Origin: Clostridiaceae bacterium
Lineage (GTDB): Bacteria; Bacillota; Clostridia; DSM-8532
DNA: 37,675 nt
Direction of reading: 5' to 3'
Assembly: GCA_012730095.1 (NCBI GenBank)
Contig: JAAYBO010000060.1
Span: 1 to 37,675, forward strand
The translations under genes were made by a program, and so were the position numbers. The notes beneath the pieces were generated by a model that saw only the letters and a list, made by a program, of their open reading frames with translations, was not told the DNA's origin and did not search any database. Each line of letters begins with the position of its first letter. The first letter of the stretch is position 1. This document shows positions 1 through 7,567 of the stretch, piece after piece.

Positions 1-1120
1 CGTTTCCCGCACTTGCCACAGATATGCGAAGCAAATCCTGGTATTCATCAACCGCTTTTATTACAGCGGTAAGAAACAAAAGAAACTGTGCATTCCTCGA
101 CGGAGTATCGCCGGGCTCCAGCAGGTTATAACCGGTATCCGTGCATAACGACCAGTTATTGTGTTTTCCGCTTCCGCTTATACCTTCAAAAGGTTTTTCA
201 TGCAAAAGACATGTAAGATTATGTTTGTTTGCGATGGTTTTCATAAGTTCCATTGTAAGCTGGTTATGATCAGTTGCAATATTTACCGTGGTGTAGATTG
301 GGGCGAGCTCATGCTGGGAAGGTGCCACTTCATTATGTTTTGTTTTTGCAAGGACACCAAGTTTCCACAGCTCTTCTTCAAGTTCTTTCATAAAGGCCGA
401 TACTCTTGGCTTAATTGCTCCGAAATAATGGTCCTCCATCTCCTGGCCTTTAGGCGGCTTTGCTCCGAACAACGTTCTTCCGCAGTATATCAGATCGGGA
501 CGTTTTTTATACATTTCAGTGTCTATTAAAAAATATTCCTGTTCAGCACCAACGGTTGTAATAACTCTTTTAACATCTTCATTACCAAACAGCTTAAGAA
601 TACGCAGAGCCTGTTTATCAATTGCTTCCATAGACCTCAGCAGCGGAGTTTTTTTATCCAGCGCTTCTCCGCTGTAAGAGCAAAAAGCTGTAGGAATATA
701 TAATGTTCCATCTTTTACAAACGCATATGACGTGGGATCCCAGGCTGTATAACCCCTTGCTTCAAATGTCGCGCGAAGCCCTCCCGAGGGAAAACTGGAC
801 GCGTCGGGCTCACCTCGAACCAGTTCCTTGCCGGAAAACTCCATAATAATATTTCCGTTTTCCGACGGCGAAATAAAGCTATCGTGTTTCTCGGCGGTAA
901 CACCTGTCAGAGGCTGGAACCAATGAGAAAAATGAGTTGCGCCTTTTTCAATTGCCCAATCTTTCATGGCATTGGCTACTACATTCGCAACATCAAGATC
1001 AAGATGCTTTCCTGTTTCAATTGTCCTTTTTAAAGACAGGTAAGTATCTTGTGGAAGCCGTTCCGACATGACTGTGTCATTAAATACCATGCTTCCAAAT
1101 ATCCCTGGGATATCTTTCAT
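1..1120 (-). CDS. glnN: Glutamine synthetase type III, N-terminal part (partial, runs off left edge)
   Basis: This ORF is absent from the supplied track because it has no stop inside the window. Reading the minus strand from ATG at 1120 gives [15 protein letters not shown] and stays open for 373 codons to base 1. Recognisable type III (GlnN) blocks are [68 protein letters not shown] and, at the edge, VASAGN. GSIII makes glutamine from glutamate, ammonia and ATP in the cytoplasm; its subunits (about 700 aa) are much longer than GSI, so roughly half is present. A GGAGG-like site (ggaggtac) precedes the ATG. It is transcribed away from the dcw cluster. The family call is firm; the symbol is by homology from memory. 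Confidence 0.93.
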   Translation of the reverse strand, partial: MKDIPGIFGSMVFNDTVMSERLPQDTYLSLKRTIETGKHLDLDVANVVANAMKDWAIEKGATHFSHWFQPLTGVTAEKHDSFISPSENGNIIMEFSGKELVRGEPDASSFPSGGLRATFEARGYTAWDPTSYAFVKDGTLYIPTAFCSYSGEALDKKTPLLRSMEAIDKQALRILKLFGNEDVKRVITTVGAEQEYFLIDTEMYKKRPDLIYCGRTLFGAKPPKGQEMEDHYFGAIKPRVSAFMKELEEELWKLGVLAKTKHNEVAPSQHELAPIYTTVNIATDHNQLTMELMKTIANKHNLTCLLHEKPFEGISGSGKHNNWSLCTDTGYNLLEPGDTPSRNAQFLLFLTAVIKAVDEYQDLLRISVASAGN

Positions 1121-1182
1121 AATAATGTACCTCCCAATTACCGATAAAACAGCCTCTTTCCAGCAAAAAAACGATATTCACT

Positions 1183-1211
1183 ATTTTACCCTTTATTAAG
1201 GCAGGTGTAAA
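1183..1211 (-). promoter_or_regulatory. Candidate sigma-A promoter of the glutamine synthetase gene
   Basis: On the minus strand TTTACA and TAAAAT are separated by 17 bp, with the -10 about 60 bases upstream of the ATG at 1120. Found by eye only. Confidence 0.5.
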
Positions 1212-1422
1212 GTATTATAGTAAACCACTGTCCGTTCAATTTTCTGGCTAATATTAAATTTATATTACAAAAAGTCAATAAAGAAAAATATTGCTTTTGG
1301 AAATAAAATAAATCTGGTATATACTGCTAAGCCAACGCACTATATGTTGTGAAATTTTTTCGTTCGGCATTTCCAGCTTATTCTAACAAATTTTTTTTGT
1401 TTTTTTATTAGCAAGTAAATGC

Positions 1423-1452
1423 TTGACTAAAGACAGCATAATGGGGTAAAAT
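1423..1452 (+). promoter_or_regulatory. Promoter of the mraZ/dcw cluster
   Basis: TTGACT (1423-1428) and TAAAAT (1447-1452) with an 18 bp spacer. The predicted start of transcription, near 1459, coincides with the first MraZ repeat, so bound repressor would block initiation. Confidence 0.7.
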
Positions 1453-1458
1453 ACAAAT

Positions 1459-1488
1459 AAAGTGGTGGAAAGTGGAGGAAAGTGGAGG
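1459..1488 (+). promoter_or_regulatory. MraZ box: three 10-bp direct repeats
   Basis: Three consecutive decamers, AAAGTGGTGG, AAAGTGGAGG and AAAGTGGAGG, in perfect 10-bp phase between the -10 and the mraZ start. Known MraZ operators are direct repeats of a GTGG/TGGG-type core with about one helical turn of spacing upstream of mraZ, in enterobacteria and mycoplasmas. This supports autoregulation of the cluster by MraZ. Confidence 0.85.
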
Positions 1489-1520
1489 AATAATATTAAC
1501 AAGGGGCGAGGTGAAAAGCG

Positions 1521-1943
1521 GTGCTGATCGGTGAATACACAAATACATTGGATGCTAAGGGAAGAGTCATTATACCGGCTGCGTTCCGTTATGACCTGGG
1601 TGACAGGTTTGTCCTTGCCAAAGGTATTGAAAAATGCCTGAATATTTACCCCGAAAATGAATGGAATGATTTTGTACAAAAACTGCAGGAAACGATGCCG
1701 ACATCAGTGAAAGAAAACAGAAAAGCAGTACGTTTTTTCTCTGCAAACGCCACTGTATGTGAATTGGATAAACAGGGAAGAATACTAATACCGAATAAAT
1801 TGCGAGAGTATGCTTCGCTTGACAAGGAACTGCTTTTTATAGGCGGGTTCAACAAGGTGGAAATATGGAATCCGAATAATTACGAAGACAGTGATGCCGA
1901 AGAAATCGGAAGCATTCTTGAAGCAAAGAATATAAAGTATTAG
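1521..1943 (+). CDS. mraZ: Transcriptional regulator MraZ
   Basis: 140 aa with two SpoVT/AbrB-like MraZ half domains: MLIGEYTNTLDAKGRVIIPA at the N terminus and the second DKQGRILIPNKLREYASLD around residues 80-100. The DxKGRxxIP signature occurs in both halves, as expected for the family (about 140-150 aa). The GTG start at 1521 follows aaggggcgaggtg. MraZ forms ring oligomers that bind repeats upstream of its own operon; three such repeats lie at 1459-1488. rsmH follows after 17 bases, so the two are co-transcribed. Confidence 0.96.
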   Translation: MLIGEYTNTLDAKGRVIIPAAFRYDLGDRFVLAKGIEKCLNIYPENEWNDFVQKLQETMPTSVKENRKAVRFFSANATVCELDKQGRILIPNKLREYASLDKELLFIGGFNKVEIWNPNNYEDSDAEEIGSILEAKNIKY

Positions 1944-1960
1944 TACTGGGAAGTTAAAGA

Positions 1961-2902
1961 ATGATTTTCTCACATAAACCGGTAATGCTGAAGGAATGTA
2001 TCGAAGGTTTAAATATTAAGGAAGACGGTGTTTACCTTGACGGTACTCTCGGCGGAGCCGGGCACTCGGTGGAAATATTGAGAAGGCTGGGTCCAAAAGG
2101 ACTGCTGATAGGAGTTGACCAGGACAGGGAAGCACTTGAAGCGGCCGTAGAAAAATTGAAAAATACTGATACCAAGGGTAGATTTATAACAATACATTCG
2201 AACTTTGAAAACATAAGACAAATCCTAAAAACACAAAAGATAAAAGCCTTAGATGGAATTCTTCTTGACCTTGGTGTTTCATCCCATCAGCTTGACACTG
2301 AAGAAAGAGGGTTCCGCTATCAGGAAAATGCACCATTGGATATGCGGATGGACAGAAGTAAAAGTTTTGACGCAAAAGAGCTTTTGAACACCTGGTCAAA
2401 AGAACAAATAGCCGCAGTAATCCATGAATATGGTGAAGAGAAGTGGGCAGTCAGGATCGCAGATTTTATTTGTAATGTCAGGGAAAAGGCGGAAATTAGT
2501 ACAACATCACAGTTAGTTGACATCATTAAGGCGGCTATTCCGGCTCAGGCAAGGAGGAAAGGCCCTCATCCGGCAAAAAGGACGTTTCAGGCTATCAGGA
2601 TTGCAGTTAACCGAGAGCTGGAAGCACTGAAAAATGTACTGCCGGAAGCGTTCGATTTGCTTAATACAGCTGGAAGAATGTGCGTTATAACATTTCACTC
2701 ACTTGAAGACAGAATTGTTAAGCAGTTTATCCGTGAAAGGATAGGTCGGTGCAAATGTCCGCCTGGTATTCCGAAATGTGTATGCAATGCGGTGCGGGAA
2801 CTTAAGCAGATTAATTCCAAGCCGATAACACCGTCCGCGGATGAACTGAAACAAAACCACAGGGCACGCAGCGCGAAACTTCGTATAGTCGAAAAATTGT
2901 AA
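1961..2902 (+). CDS. rsmH: 16S rRNA (cytosine(1402)-N(4))-methyltransferase RsmH
   Basis: 313 aa, standard length. It opens with HKPVMLKECIEGL, followed by the SAM-binding GVYLDGTLGGAGHS (residues 23-36). Downstream are DGILLDLGVSSHQLD, RGFRYQENAPLDMRMD and the C-terminal VITFHSLEDRIVKQF, all RsmH hallmarks. It methylates N4 of C1402 in the ribosomal P site using SAM. A CKCPPGIPKCVC cysteine cluster near the C terminus is common in clostridial members. It sits second in the cluster after mraZ; a 315-base gap containing a terminator-like hairpin separates it from ftsL. Confidence 0.97.
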   Translation: MIFSHKPVMLKECIEGLNIKEDGVYLDGTLGGAGHSVEILRRLGPKGLLIGVDQDREALEAAVEKLKNTDTKGRFITIHSNFENIRQILKTQKIKALDGILLDLGVSSHQLDTEERGFRYQENAPLDMRMDRSKSFDAKELLNTWSKEQIAAVIHEYGEEKWAVRIADFICNVREKAEISTTSQLVDIIKAAIPAQARRKGPHPAKRTFQAIRIAVNRELEALKNVLPEAFDLLNTAGRMCVITFHSLEDRIVKQFIRERIGRCKCPPGIPKCVCNAVRELKQINSKPITPSADELKQNHRARSAKLRIVEKL

Positions 2903-3217
2903 TGACATAATTATACAAAGGATGAGATATTTAATACACAAAAGATAAAATACTAATGTAACAAAAGAATAAAAATATTATACGCAATGGCGGCGGGGGA
3001 TTAACAAAAGATAAAAACAAGACCGACAAAAGAAAAAAATACAAAAGATAAATTAATAAGTTTTACTAAAGAAAAAATACAGAAAAAACACGAAGGAAAA
3101 AAATCAAAAGAACAAATGAACTTTTATCTTACATCGAAACCCGCGGCTTGGTTTATCCAGCCCGGGGGTTTGTTGTCTTAAAAGGCTATTATGGCAAGCT
3201 AATAAAGAGGTGAAAGT
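2903..3217 (+). other. A-rich repeat-bearing spacer between rsmH and ftsL
   Basis: This 315-base stretch has no good gene. It contains at least five near-copies of ACAAAAGATAAAA (starting near 2936, 2959, 3003, 3025 and 3040) and then further A-rich degenerate copies. The ORF through the repeats is Lys-rich and has no start codon before ATG 3117. The 3' part holds a GC-rich hairpin (3137-3171) and a GAGGTG ribosome site for ftsL. It may be an untranslated leader or a decayed gene. Confidence 0.6.
3137..3171 (+). terminator. Terminator- or attenuator-like hairpin upstream of ftsL
   Basis: Imperfect GC-rich inverted repeat: AAACCCGCGGCTTGG pairs with TCCAGCCCGGGGGTTT across a short TTTA loop, followed by the T-rich tgttgtctta. 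It could end the mraZ-rsmH transcript before ftsL or act as an attenuator. Confidence 0.5.
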
Positions 3218-3703
3218 ATGAAGGCCAAATACAATTATGTATATGGTACGGCGGCTCCTAAGATTCCTTATCAGCCTCAAAGGGAAGAAAATCAAAAAAC
3301 AATAAATACACCAAAAAGAAAAGCGGTTGTTCAGCTTGAACAACGTACTGTTCCTTTAGGACAGATAATTTTCTGCATTCTAATGGTTTTTGCTATATTT
3401 TTCACGTTGATTTTCAGGTTTAGCGCGCTCACCGAGTTAAATTGTGAACTTGCGGCCCAAAAGCAGAAACATGAACAACTGAAGGATGAAAACCGTAAGC
3501 TCCAGGCAAAAATAGGATCACAGATCAATTTGGAAAACGTCCGCAGGATTGCCGAGGATAAGCTGGGTATGAAAATGCCTGATAACTATCAGAGAATACC
3601 TGTAAAAGTACCGAAAGTAAATTACAGTTTAGTAACGGGAACAGTTCACAAGGAGGAAACAAAAACGTTAAAATCCTGGATAGCGGCGTACTTTGATCAA
3701 TAA
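3218..3703 (+). CDS. ftsL: FtsL/DivIC-like cell division protein
   Basis: 161 aa bitopic membrane protein. It has a basic cytoplasmic N terminus (residues 1-45), one TM segment (about 47-70, IIFCILMVFAIFFTLIFRF), then a heptad-like coiled coil (ELAAQKQKHEQLKDENRKLQAKI) and the septum-formation-initiator-type motif NVRRIAEDKLGM. This topology is that of FtsL/DivIC proteins, which link FtsQ/DivIB with FtsW and the septal PBP. The position between rsmH and a class B PBP is the standard place for ftsL. Sequence conservation in the family is low, so the call rests on topology and context. The ATG has the ribosome site agaggtga. Confidence 0.88.
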   Translation: MKAKYNYVYGTAAPKIPYQPQREENQKTINTPKRKAVVQLEQRTVPLGQIIFCILMVFAIFFTLIFRFSALTELNCELAAQKQKHEQLKDENRKLQAKIGSQINLENVRRIAEDKLGMKMPDNYQRIPVKVPKVNYSLVTGTVHKEETKTLKSWIAAYFDQ

Positions 3704-3823
3704 ATATTAATGATATAGTCAAAATGGTGGTTTATGGCGAATATAAATATAGAGAGAATTATATGGGACAATGGATTGAAGGGCAACTGAACGTGAGTAT
3801 CGTTAAATGCGGCAATCTAAGGT

Positions 3824-3864
3824 CCTTTTTTGCAATATGAGCCGTTTTTATTGCCCAAAAAAGG
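3824..3864 (+). promoter_or_regulatory. Inverted repeat overlapping the spoVD ribosome binding site
   Basis: CCTTTTTTGCAATA (3824-3837) pairs with TATTGC-cc-AAAAAAGG (3849-3864), leaving a 2-base bulge and an 11-base loop. The 3' arm takes in the first Gs of the AGGGGG ribosome site that precedes the TTG start at 3874. Such a fold could lower translation of spoVD. Seen by eye; no energy computed. Confidence 0.4.
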
Positions 3865-3873
3865 GGGATTGGT

Positions 3874-6075
3874 TTGGCTTCCAAGAATAAAAAAGTAAGG
3901 CAGAGATCATTTTTTTTAATGCTTATGTATTTCATTCTTATGATTGTCCTCATCGTAAGATTAGGCTATTATCAGATTGTAAAGGGTGAAGAATATTCGA
4001 GACAGGCTTACTATGCTCAAACCCGCAATCGTATTATTAACCCTAAAAGGGGAACAATCTATGACAGGAACGGACAAGGCCTTGCGATAAGTGGTTCGGT
4101 GGAAACAGTATCGGTGAACCCGCAGGATTTTAAAGATAAATTCAAAGACAGCCCGGAAAAAATAGACGAAATAGCGTCCACTCTCGCCAAAATGCTTGAC
4201 ATGAAGGATGAAGAAGTTAAGGCAAAACTCACTGAAAATTCCAGCTGGGCGTACGTAAAAAGAAAGATTGACAAGGAGATTGGAAACAGGGTTCGTGAAT
4301 ATCTAATTGAAAACAGCATTGACAGCATTTGTGTTGATGAAGACTCAAAACGTTTCTTCCCTAACGGCAAATTGGCGTCGCATGTATTAGGATTCACCGG
4401 AGTTGACGACCAGGGATTGAACGGTATAGAGAAGTATTACGACGCAATGCTAAGCGGCGAGCCCGGAATGGTTATGGTTGAACTTGACGCGGGAGGCAGA
4501 CAGGTAAAGTACAGTCCGGAACGTTATATTGAACCTGTTGACGGGTATGACATATATCTTACTATTGATGAAACAATACAGCATTTTACCGAAAAAGCCC
4601 TCGAAAAGGCAACTCTGGACTATAACCTTAAACGCGGTGCCGCGGCCATAGTAATGGATCCGAGGACCGGAGAAATACTCGCGATGGCTTCAAAACCGGA
4701 TTATAACCCTAACGATCCTTTTGCGAAACCGGATTTCATAGAAAAAGGAGACTGGAAAGGACAGTCAAGCGTTGAAGATGTAAACCTGTTGTTCCAGACG
4801 GTATTCAGGAACAAAGCTTTAATGGATACATACGAACCCGGTTCAACGTTTAAGGCAATAACCTCGGCGGCGGCACTTGAAGAAGGGGTAGTAAGCCCTG
4901 AAACCGAATTTGTCTGCAATACGGTTCATATGGCCGGATACAATATTGACTGCTGGAGAGCGGGAGGGCATGGAGCTGAAACATTCCGGATGGGTGTTTA
5001 CAACTCGTGCAACCCTGTTTTTGTCAAAACCGCTCTTTCATTAGGTATAGATAAGTTTTACCGTTATGTGAAGAATTTTGGTTTTATGCAGAAAACGGGA
5101 ATCACGTTAAACGGAGAGCCGGAAGATTCGCAGTACTTATGGCATAAAAAACCGACAGAACTGGACCTTGCGGTCTCCTCTTTCGGACAGAGGTTTACAA
5201 TATCGCCGCTGCAGCTCGTTACCGCATACAGTGCAATCGCAAACGGCGGTTATCTTATGAAGCCCATGATAGTAAAACAGATTAGTGACAGTCAGGGGAA
5301 CATAATTGAGAAGAATGAGCCTCAAGTTGTAAGACAGGTTATATCGAAGCAAACCTCAGATACTCTGAGAGATATCCTCGAAGGCGTTGTTTCGGAAGGG
5401 ACCGGAAGAAACGCGTATGTGAGCGGTTATAGGATAGCGGGCAAGACGGGGACATCGGAAACGGAACAGACGGACTCAGAAGGCCGTTATATCGCTTCGT
5501 TTGCAGCATTTGCACCCGCGGATGATCCGCAGGTTGTCCTTCTCGTAATACTTGACCATCCGCAGGTTTACCCGCATTCGGGCGGCATGCTCGCAGCACC
5601 GGTGGCTGGTAAACTGATGGAAGAGATTCTTGATTACCTGCGTATTGAAAGGGAATATACAGAAATGGACAGGAAGTTAATGTTAAAGGAAGTTTCCGTT
5701 CCTGAAGTCCGAGGCCTTACACTAACAGATGCACGAAAAAAGCTGGAAAACTATGAGTTGAATTATACTGTCGAAGGTGAATATAAAGAAGACGATGCAG
5801 TAATTATGGAACAGACACCAAAACCAAACAGCAGTGTTCCCAGTGGTTCTACGGTAATACTATATACATATGAACCAGAAAAGGAAATAACCGTTATTAT
5901 GCCCGATGTTCTTAACAAAAATATCAGTGAAGCAGCCGAATCACTGAGGAAGGCCGGACTGAACATAAAAGTTGAGGGTATCGGAGAAGCCCGTCGGCAG
6001 GAGTATGAGCCGGGAGAGGAGCTCAACAAGGGTCAGGTTGTGATAATATGGTTTGAACACACTGTTGTGGATTAA
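3874..6075 (+). CDS. spoVD: Class B penicillin-binding protein with two PASTA domains (SpoVD/FtsI type)
   Basis: 733 aa, TTG start after aagggggatt. An N-terminal TM anchor (residues 13-32) is followed by the PBP dimerisation domain (RGTIYDRNGQGLA near 57) and a transpeptidase domain with EPGSTFK (SxxK serine near 317), SCN as the SxN triad and AGKTGTSE as the KTG box. Two C-terminal PASTA domains follow (VPEVRGLTLTDARKKL and MPDVLNKNISEAAESL). The enzyme crosslinks peptidoglycan outside the membrane. In Bacilli this locus has two such genes, pbpB for division and spoVD for cortex; only one is present here, so it may serve septation, cortex or both. PASTA domains bind muropeptide/beta-lactam-like ligands. 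All catalytic motifs are intact. Confidence 0.93.
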   Translation: MASKNKKVRQRSFFLMLMYFILMIVLIVRLGYYQIVKGEEYSRQAYYAQTRNRIINPKRGTIYDRNGQGLAISGSVETVSVNPQDFKDKFKDSPEKIDEIASTLAKMLDMKDEEVKAKLTENSSWAYVKRKIDKEIGNRVREYLIENSIDSICVDEDSKRFFPNGKLASHVLGFTGVDDQGLNGIEKYYDAMLSGEPGMVMVELDAGGRQVKYSPERYIEPVDGYDIYLTIDETIQHFTEKALEKATLDYNLKRGAAAIVMDPRTGEILAMASKPDYNPNDPFAKPDFIEKGDWKGQSSVEDVNLLFQTVFRNKALMDTYEPGSTFKAITSAAALEEGVVSPETEFVCNTVHMAGYNIDCWRAGGHGAETFRMGVYNSCNPVFVKTALSLGIDKFYRYVKNFGFMQKTGITLNGEPEDSQYLWHKKPTELDLAVSSFGQRFTISPLQLVTAYSAIANGGYLMKPMIVKQISDSQGNIIEKNEPQVVRQVISKQTSDTLRDILEGVVSEGTGRNAYVSGYRIAGKTGTSETEQTDSEGRYIASFAAFAPADDPQVVLLVILDHPQVYPHSGGMLAAPVAGKLMEEILDYLRIEREYTEMDRKLMLKEVSVPEVRGLTLTDARKKLENYELNYTVEGEYKEDDAVIMEQTPKPNSSVPSGSTVILYTYEPEKEITVIMPDVLNKNISEAAESLRKAGLNIKVEGIGEARRQEYEPGEELNKGQVVIIWFEHTVVD

Positions 6076-6108
6076 AAAAAAATTAAGGCTGTTTATCGGA
6101 GGGTTATT

Positions 6109-7563
6109 ATGGAACTTAGTAAATTGATTGAAGGGCTCCCCGTAATAGATATTAAAGGGGCAATAAAAAAAGATATTACCCGGGTCGTATATGACTCCAG
6201 AAGAGCGGTGCCGGGATCTTTATTTGTATGCATAGATGGCTTTAAAACAGACGGACACAGGTTTTCGCAGTCTGCCGCCGATAACGGAGCCTCATCTTTT
6301 TTAGTTGAAAAAGACATTACAGTATTCGCGGATGCTACCGTGATAAAAGTACCGGACACACGATATGCGCTGGCCCATGTATCTGCGGCTTTCTTCGGCC
6401 ACCCTTCGGACAGGTTGGATCTGATAGGTGTTACCGGCACAAAAGGAAAAACTACGACAACGCACATGATTAAATCAATTCTGGAACAAACAGGCCAGAC
6501 CGTAGGTTTAATCGGTACTGTTGAAAACAGTATAGGCAGCGAAAAAATCCCGGCGCAGAGAACAACTCCCGAATCATATGACCTTCAGGAATTGTTTGAC
6601 AAAATGGCAGATAAAGGCGCCGATTCAGTTGTTATGGAGGTCTCATCACAAGGATTAAAGCTCAGCAGAGTGGATGCGTCACATTTTAAAATAGGTGTAT
6701 TCACAAATTTCTCAAAAGATCATATTGGTGCTAATGAGCACACCGACATGGAGGATTATCTGATTTCGAAACTTAAACTGTTTAAAATGGCGGATCGAGG
6801 CCTTGTCAATATCGATTCACCCTATTCCGGGCGCATACTTCAAGAGAGCAAATGCCCATGCCTGACATTTGGAATAGAAAACAGGGCCGATATTACGGCC
6901 GATAATATTACCTCATATGCGGATAAAGTCCGTTTTAACGTTCATACTCCGTGGTTTAGCCGTACCGTTGAGGTATCCGTACCGGGCCGGTTTACCGTTT
7001 ATAACGCTTTAGCTGCAATAGGCGTTGCTGGAATGATGAATGTTGATCCGATCCATATCGAAAACGGGCTTAAAAACATACATGTTCCTGGACGTGCCGA
7101 AATTGTTCCGACACCTGGAAAACCTTATACTGTTATGATTGATTACGCGCACACGCCGGACAGTCTTGAAAATATATTGAAAACAATTAAAGATTTTGTT
7201 CCGAACAGACTGATCAGCGTTTTCGGATGCGGAGGCGACAGGGACAGAGGCAAGAGGCCTGAAATGGGAAAAATATCAGGAGAAATTGCCGATTTAACGA
7301 TAATTACATCTGACAACCCGAGAACGGAAGATCCTGCCGGTATTATAAAGGACATTGAGCAAGGCATAAAATTAACGGACGGGCAATATATTATTATTCA
7401 GGACAGGACGGAAGCTATCCGCTACGCTATGAGCAATGCGCAGAAGGGAGATATTATTTTACTGGCGGGAAAGGGTCATGAGACATATCAAATATTCAGG
7501 GATAAAACCATCCACTACGATGAAAGGGAAATAGTAAGGGAAATACTCGAAGAACTGGAGTGA
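6109..7563 (+). CDS. murE: UDP-N-acetylmuramoyl-L-alanyl-D-glutamate--2,6-diaminopimelate ligase
   Basis: 484 aa, normal MurE length. The N-terminal domain binds the UDP moiety; the ATP-binding loop GTKGKTTTTHM is near residue 110, and the central domain has TTPESYDLQ and EVSSQGL. The C-terminal domain carries DYAHTPDSLENIL, CGGDRDRGKRP and DNPRTEDP near 402. DNPR is the motif that selects meso-diaminopimelate rather than lysine, implying an A1-gamma type peptidoglycan. The reaction adds mDAP to UDP-MurNAc-L-Ala-D-Glu in the cytoplasm. GGAGG precedes the ATG, and murF starts only 4 bases after the stop, so translation is probably coupled. Confidence 0.97.
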   Translation: MELSKLIEGLPVIDIKGAIKKDITRVVYDSRRAVPGSLFVCIDGFKTDGHRFSQSAADNGASSFLVEKDITVFADATVIKVPDTRYALAHVSAAFFGHPSDRLDLIGVTGTKGKTTTTHMIKSILEQTGQTVGLIGTVENSIGSEKIPAQRTTPESYDLQELFDKMADKGADSVVMEVSSQGLKLSRVDASHFKIGVFTNFSKDHIGANEHTDMEDYLISKLKLFKMADRGLVNIDSPYSGRILQESKCPCLTFGIENRADITADNITSYADKVRFNVHTPWFSRTVEVSVPGRFTVYNALAAIGVAGMMNVDPIHIENGLKNIHVPGRAEIVPTPGKPYTVMIDYAHTPDSLENILKTIKDFVPNRLISVFGCGGDRDRGKRPEMGKISGEIADLTIITSDNPRTEDPAGIIKDIEQGIKLTDGQYIIIQDRTEAIRYAMSNAQKGDIILLAGKGHETYQIFRDKTIHYDEREIVREILEELE

Positions 7564-7567
7564 TTAA

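Larger units (their letters stand above)
1121..1520. other. Divergent intergenic region between glnN and mraZ
   Basis: About 400 bases without a convincing gene. It carries the glnN promoter on the minus strand, an AT-rich middle with a T-run near 1390, and the mraZ promoter and operator on the plus strand. The 98-codon minus ORF at 1383-1679 crosses the promoter and mraZ in the wrong frame and is not taken as a gene. Confidence 0.7.

Noticed and set aside
161-529. 122-codon plus-strand ORF
   Set aside because: It lies wholly antisense to the clear type III glutamine synthetase frame and has no family features or ribosome site.
715-903. 62-codon minus-strand ORF
   Set aside because: It is on the same strand as glutamine synthetase but in another frame; the synthetase frame is continuous through it.
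1462-1488. Short phased repeats considered as a CRISPR or tandem-repeat array
   Set aside because: Units are 10 bp with no spacers, and they sit where MraZ operators are expected. No CRISPR-like repeat-spacer array was found elsewhere in the window.
3003-3180. Lys-rich open frame QKIKTRPTKEKNTKDK... through the A-rich repeats
   Set aside because: No start codon or ribosome site before ATG 3117, and its composition just reflects the A-rich repeats. Kept only as a remark on the spacer.
3734-3790. 18-codon ORF MANINIERIIWDNGLKGN upstream of spoVD
   Set aside because: Too short, no convincing ribosome site, no recognised leader-peptide pattern.
6093-6467. 124-codon minus ORF
   Set aside because: Shadow of murE; murE is intact and conserved on the other strand.
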